From Sneathiellales bacterium (lineage in GTDB: Bacteria > Pseudomonadota > Alphaproteobacteria > JANQFL01), in contig JANQFL010000074.1 of NCBI GenBank assembly GCA_028277845.1, positions 1 to 64,000 of the forward strand: 64,000 nt of DNA, given 5' to 3'. Position 1 is the stretch's first letter, and every line of letters starts with the position of its first letter. A program made the translations under genes and the position numbers. The notes beneath the pieces were generated by a model, which saw only the letters and a program-made list of their open reading frames with translations, was not told the origin of the DNA and made no database searches. Shown in pieces: positions 63,321 to 64,000 of the stretch.

Positions 63321-64000
63321 TCACAGCGCCCGGAGCACCATTGCCGTGCCCGCCGAGGCAACGAGCAAGCCGCCGCACGACCAACAATACAGCACCAGGG
63401 ATTGCCGGATGTCCTTCGGGTTCAGCCCGGACCGTCCCCGGCCCATCCAGGCGCCGTCGACGGTCTTGTCGCCATAGCGGCGGGGTCCGGCAAGCGCGAA
63501 GCCGAGGGCGCCGGCCATGGCGGCCTCGGGCCAGCCGGCGTTGGGGGAGGTGTGCCGGCGGGCGTCGCGGGCCATGGCGGTCCAGGCGCGGCCGATCGAC
63601 GCACCCGGCAGCACCCAGGCCGCGAGAGCCAGCAGAAGCCCCGTCAAACGGGCGGGGATCCAGTTCACCAGATCGTCGAAACGGGCGGCGGCCCAGCCGA
63701 ATTCCCGGTGCCGTTCGGTCTTGTGGCCGATCATGCTGTCCGCGGTATTGACGGCCTTGTAAACCAGCAAACCGGGCAGGCCCAACACCAGATACCAGAA
63801 CACCGGCGCGATAACCCCGTCGCTGAAATTTTCGGCCAGGGATTCGATGGCGGCGCGGCATACGGCGGGTTCGTTCAGTGTATTCGGATCACGGCCGACC
63901 AAATGGGATACGGCGCTGCGGCCCGCGCCCAGCCCGCCTCGTTCGAGTGCCCGGGCCACCGCGCCGACATGGTCGAACAGTCCACGTTGCGCGACAAATA
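63321..64000 (-). CDS. cobD: Adenosylcobinamide-phosphate synthase (partial, 5' end off window)
   Basis: The reading frame runs off the right edge, so only about the C-terminal 225 of an expected ~310-320 aa are here. Family sequence: [59 protein letters not shown] and the VDG segment. A membrane protein that attaches aminopropanol phosphate to cobyric acid in cobalamin synthesis. Upstream of it other cob genes are likely but outside this window. It lies convergent to the tRNA gene, with 39 nt between. Confidence 0.92.
   Translation of the reverse strand, partial: FVAQRGLFDHVGAVARALERGGLGAGRSAVSHLVGRDPNTLNEPAVCRAAIESLAENFSDGVIAPVFWYLVLGLPGLLVYKAVNTADSMIGHKTERHREFGWAAARFDDLVNWIPARLTGLLLALAAWVLPGASIGRAWTAMARDARRHTSPNAGWPEAAMAGALGFALAGPRRYGDKTVDGAWMGRGRSGLNPKDIRQSLVLYCWSCGGLLVASAGTAMVLRAL

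Overview
The window is ordinary, high-GC, gene-dense chromosome from an alphaproteobacterium, most likely a member of Rhodospirillales or a close relative. The basis is gene order and family content: an SRP RNA directly before dnaX-ybaB-recR; an rpmH-rnpA-yidD-yidC-engB-argB run; a dapD-dapE pair beside def-fmt-truA; a yej-type peptide ABC transporter; a CycM-like membrane cytochrome c; and several c-di-GMP and chemotaxis proteins. I see no insertion sequence, prophage, CRISPR array, plasmid gene or rRNA operon. The species cannot be named from the sequence alone.

Layout. 0-6.6 kb: a membrane-anchored spermidine-synthase-like protein, a small lipoprotein, an orphan TAXI-type solute-binding protein, a GST, and an M17 aminopeptidase / MarR / NlpC-P60 cluster that looks like muropeptide processing. 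6.9-9.2 kb: a chemoreceptor whose periplasmic domain carries a c-type haem motif, then a DUF2059-like secreted protein. 9.3-19.3 kb (minus strand): a hydroxyacid dehydrogenase, a yejF-E-B-A transporter with two tandem binding proteins, hisN and a membrane cytochrome c. 19.5-22.8 kb: pheA, a DAO-family flavoprotein and nudC. 23-30 kb: SRP RNA, dnaX, ybaB, recR, rmuC, def, fmt and truA. 30-33.4 kb (minus): a Yip1-like membrane protein, dapE, dapD and a HAD nucleotidase. 33.5-38.4 kb: an EAL protein, a GGDEF protein and a DUF2336 protein. 38.4-42.8 kb (minus): argB, engB, yidC, yidD, rnpA and rpmH with a clear promoter.

43-50.6 kb (plus) holds a TVP38 membrane protein with a MerA-like flavoprotein, a secreted Cys-rich repeat protein followed by a cupredoxin-like protein that lacks copper ligands, a histidine kinase, a lipoprotein, a trans-aconitate-type methyltransferase, an orphan ParA and a SAM hydroxide adenosyltransferase. 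50.9-52.9 kb is the most unusual part. A TolQ/ExbB/MotA-type proton-channel protein overlaps a gene for a one-TM protein that keeps an ExbD-like Asp at its membrane segment but has a YfaP/DUF2135-like outer domain, followed by a two-TM protein. No TonB, Tol or flagellar genes are nearby. It is followed by a convergent orphan OmpR-type regulator with an AT-rich upstream region containing OmpR-like dyads.

54-64 kb holds two small overlapping genes, gamma-glutamyltransferase divergent from a P1-family peptidase and an orphan peptide-binding protein, a hybrid histidine kinase, a coiled-coil lipoprotein with an OmpA-like end, tRNA-Arg(ACG), and the 3' part of cobD running off the right edge. Functions are assigned from visible motifs and family knowledge. 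No database search was possible.
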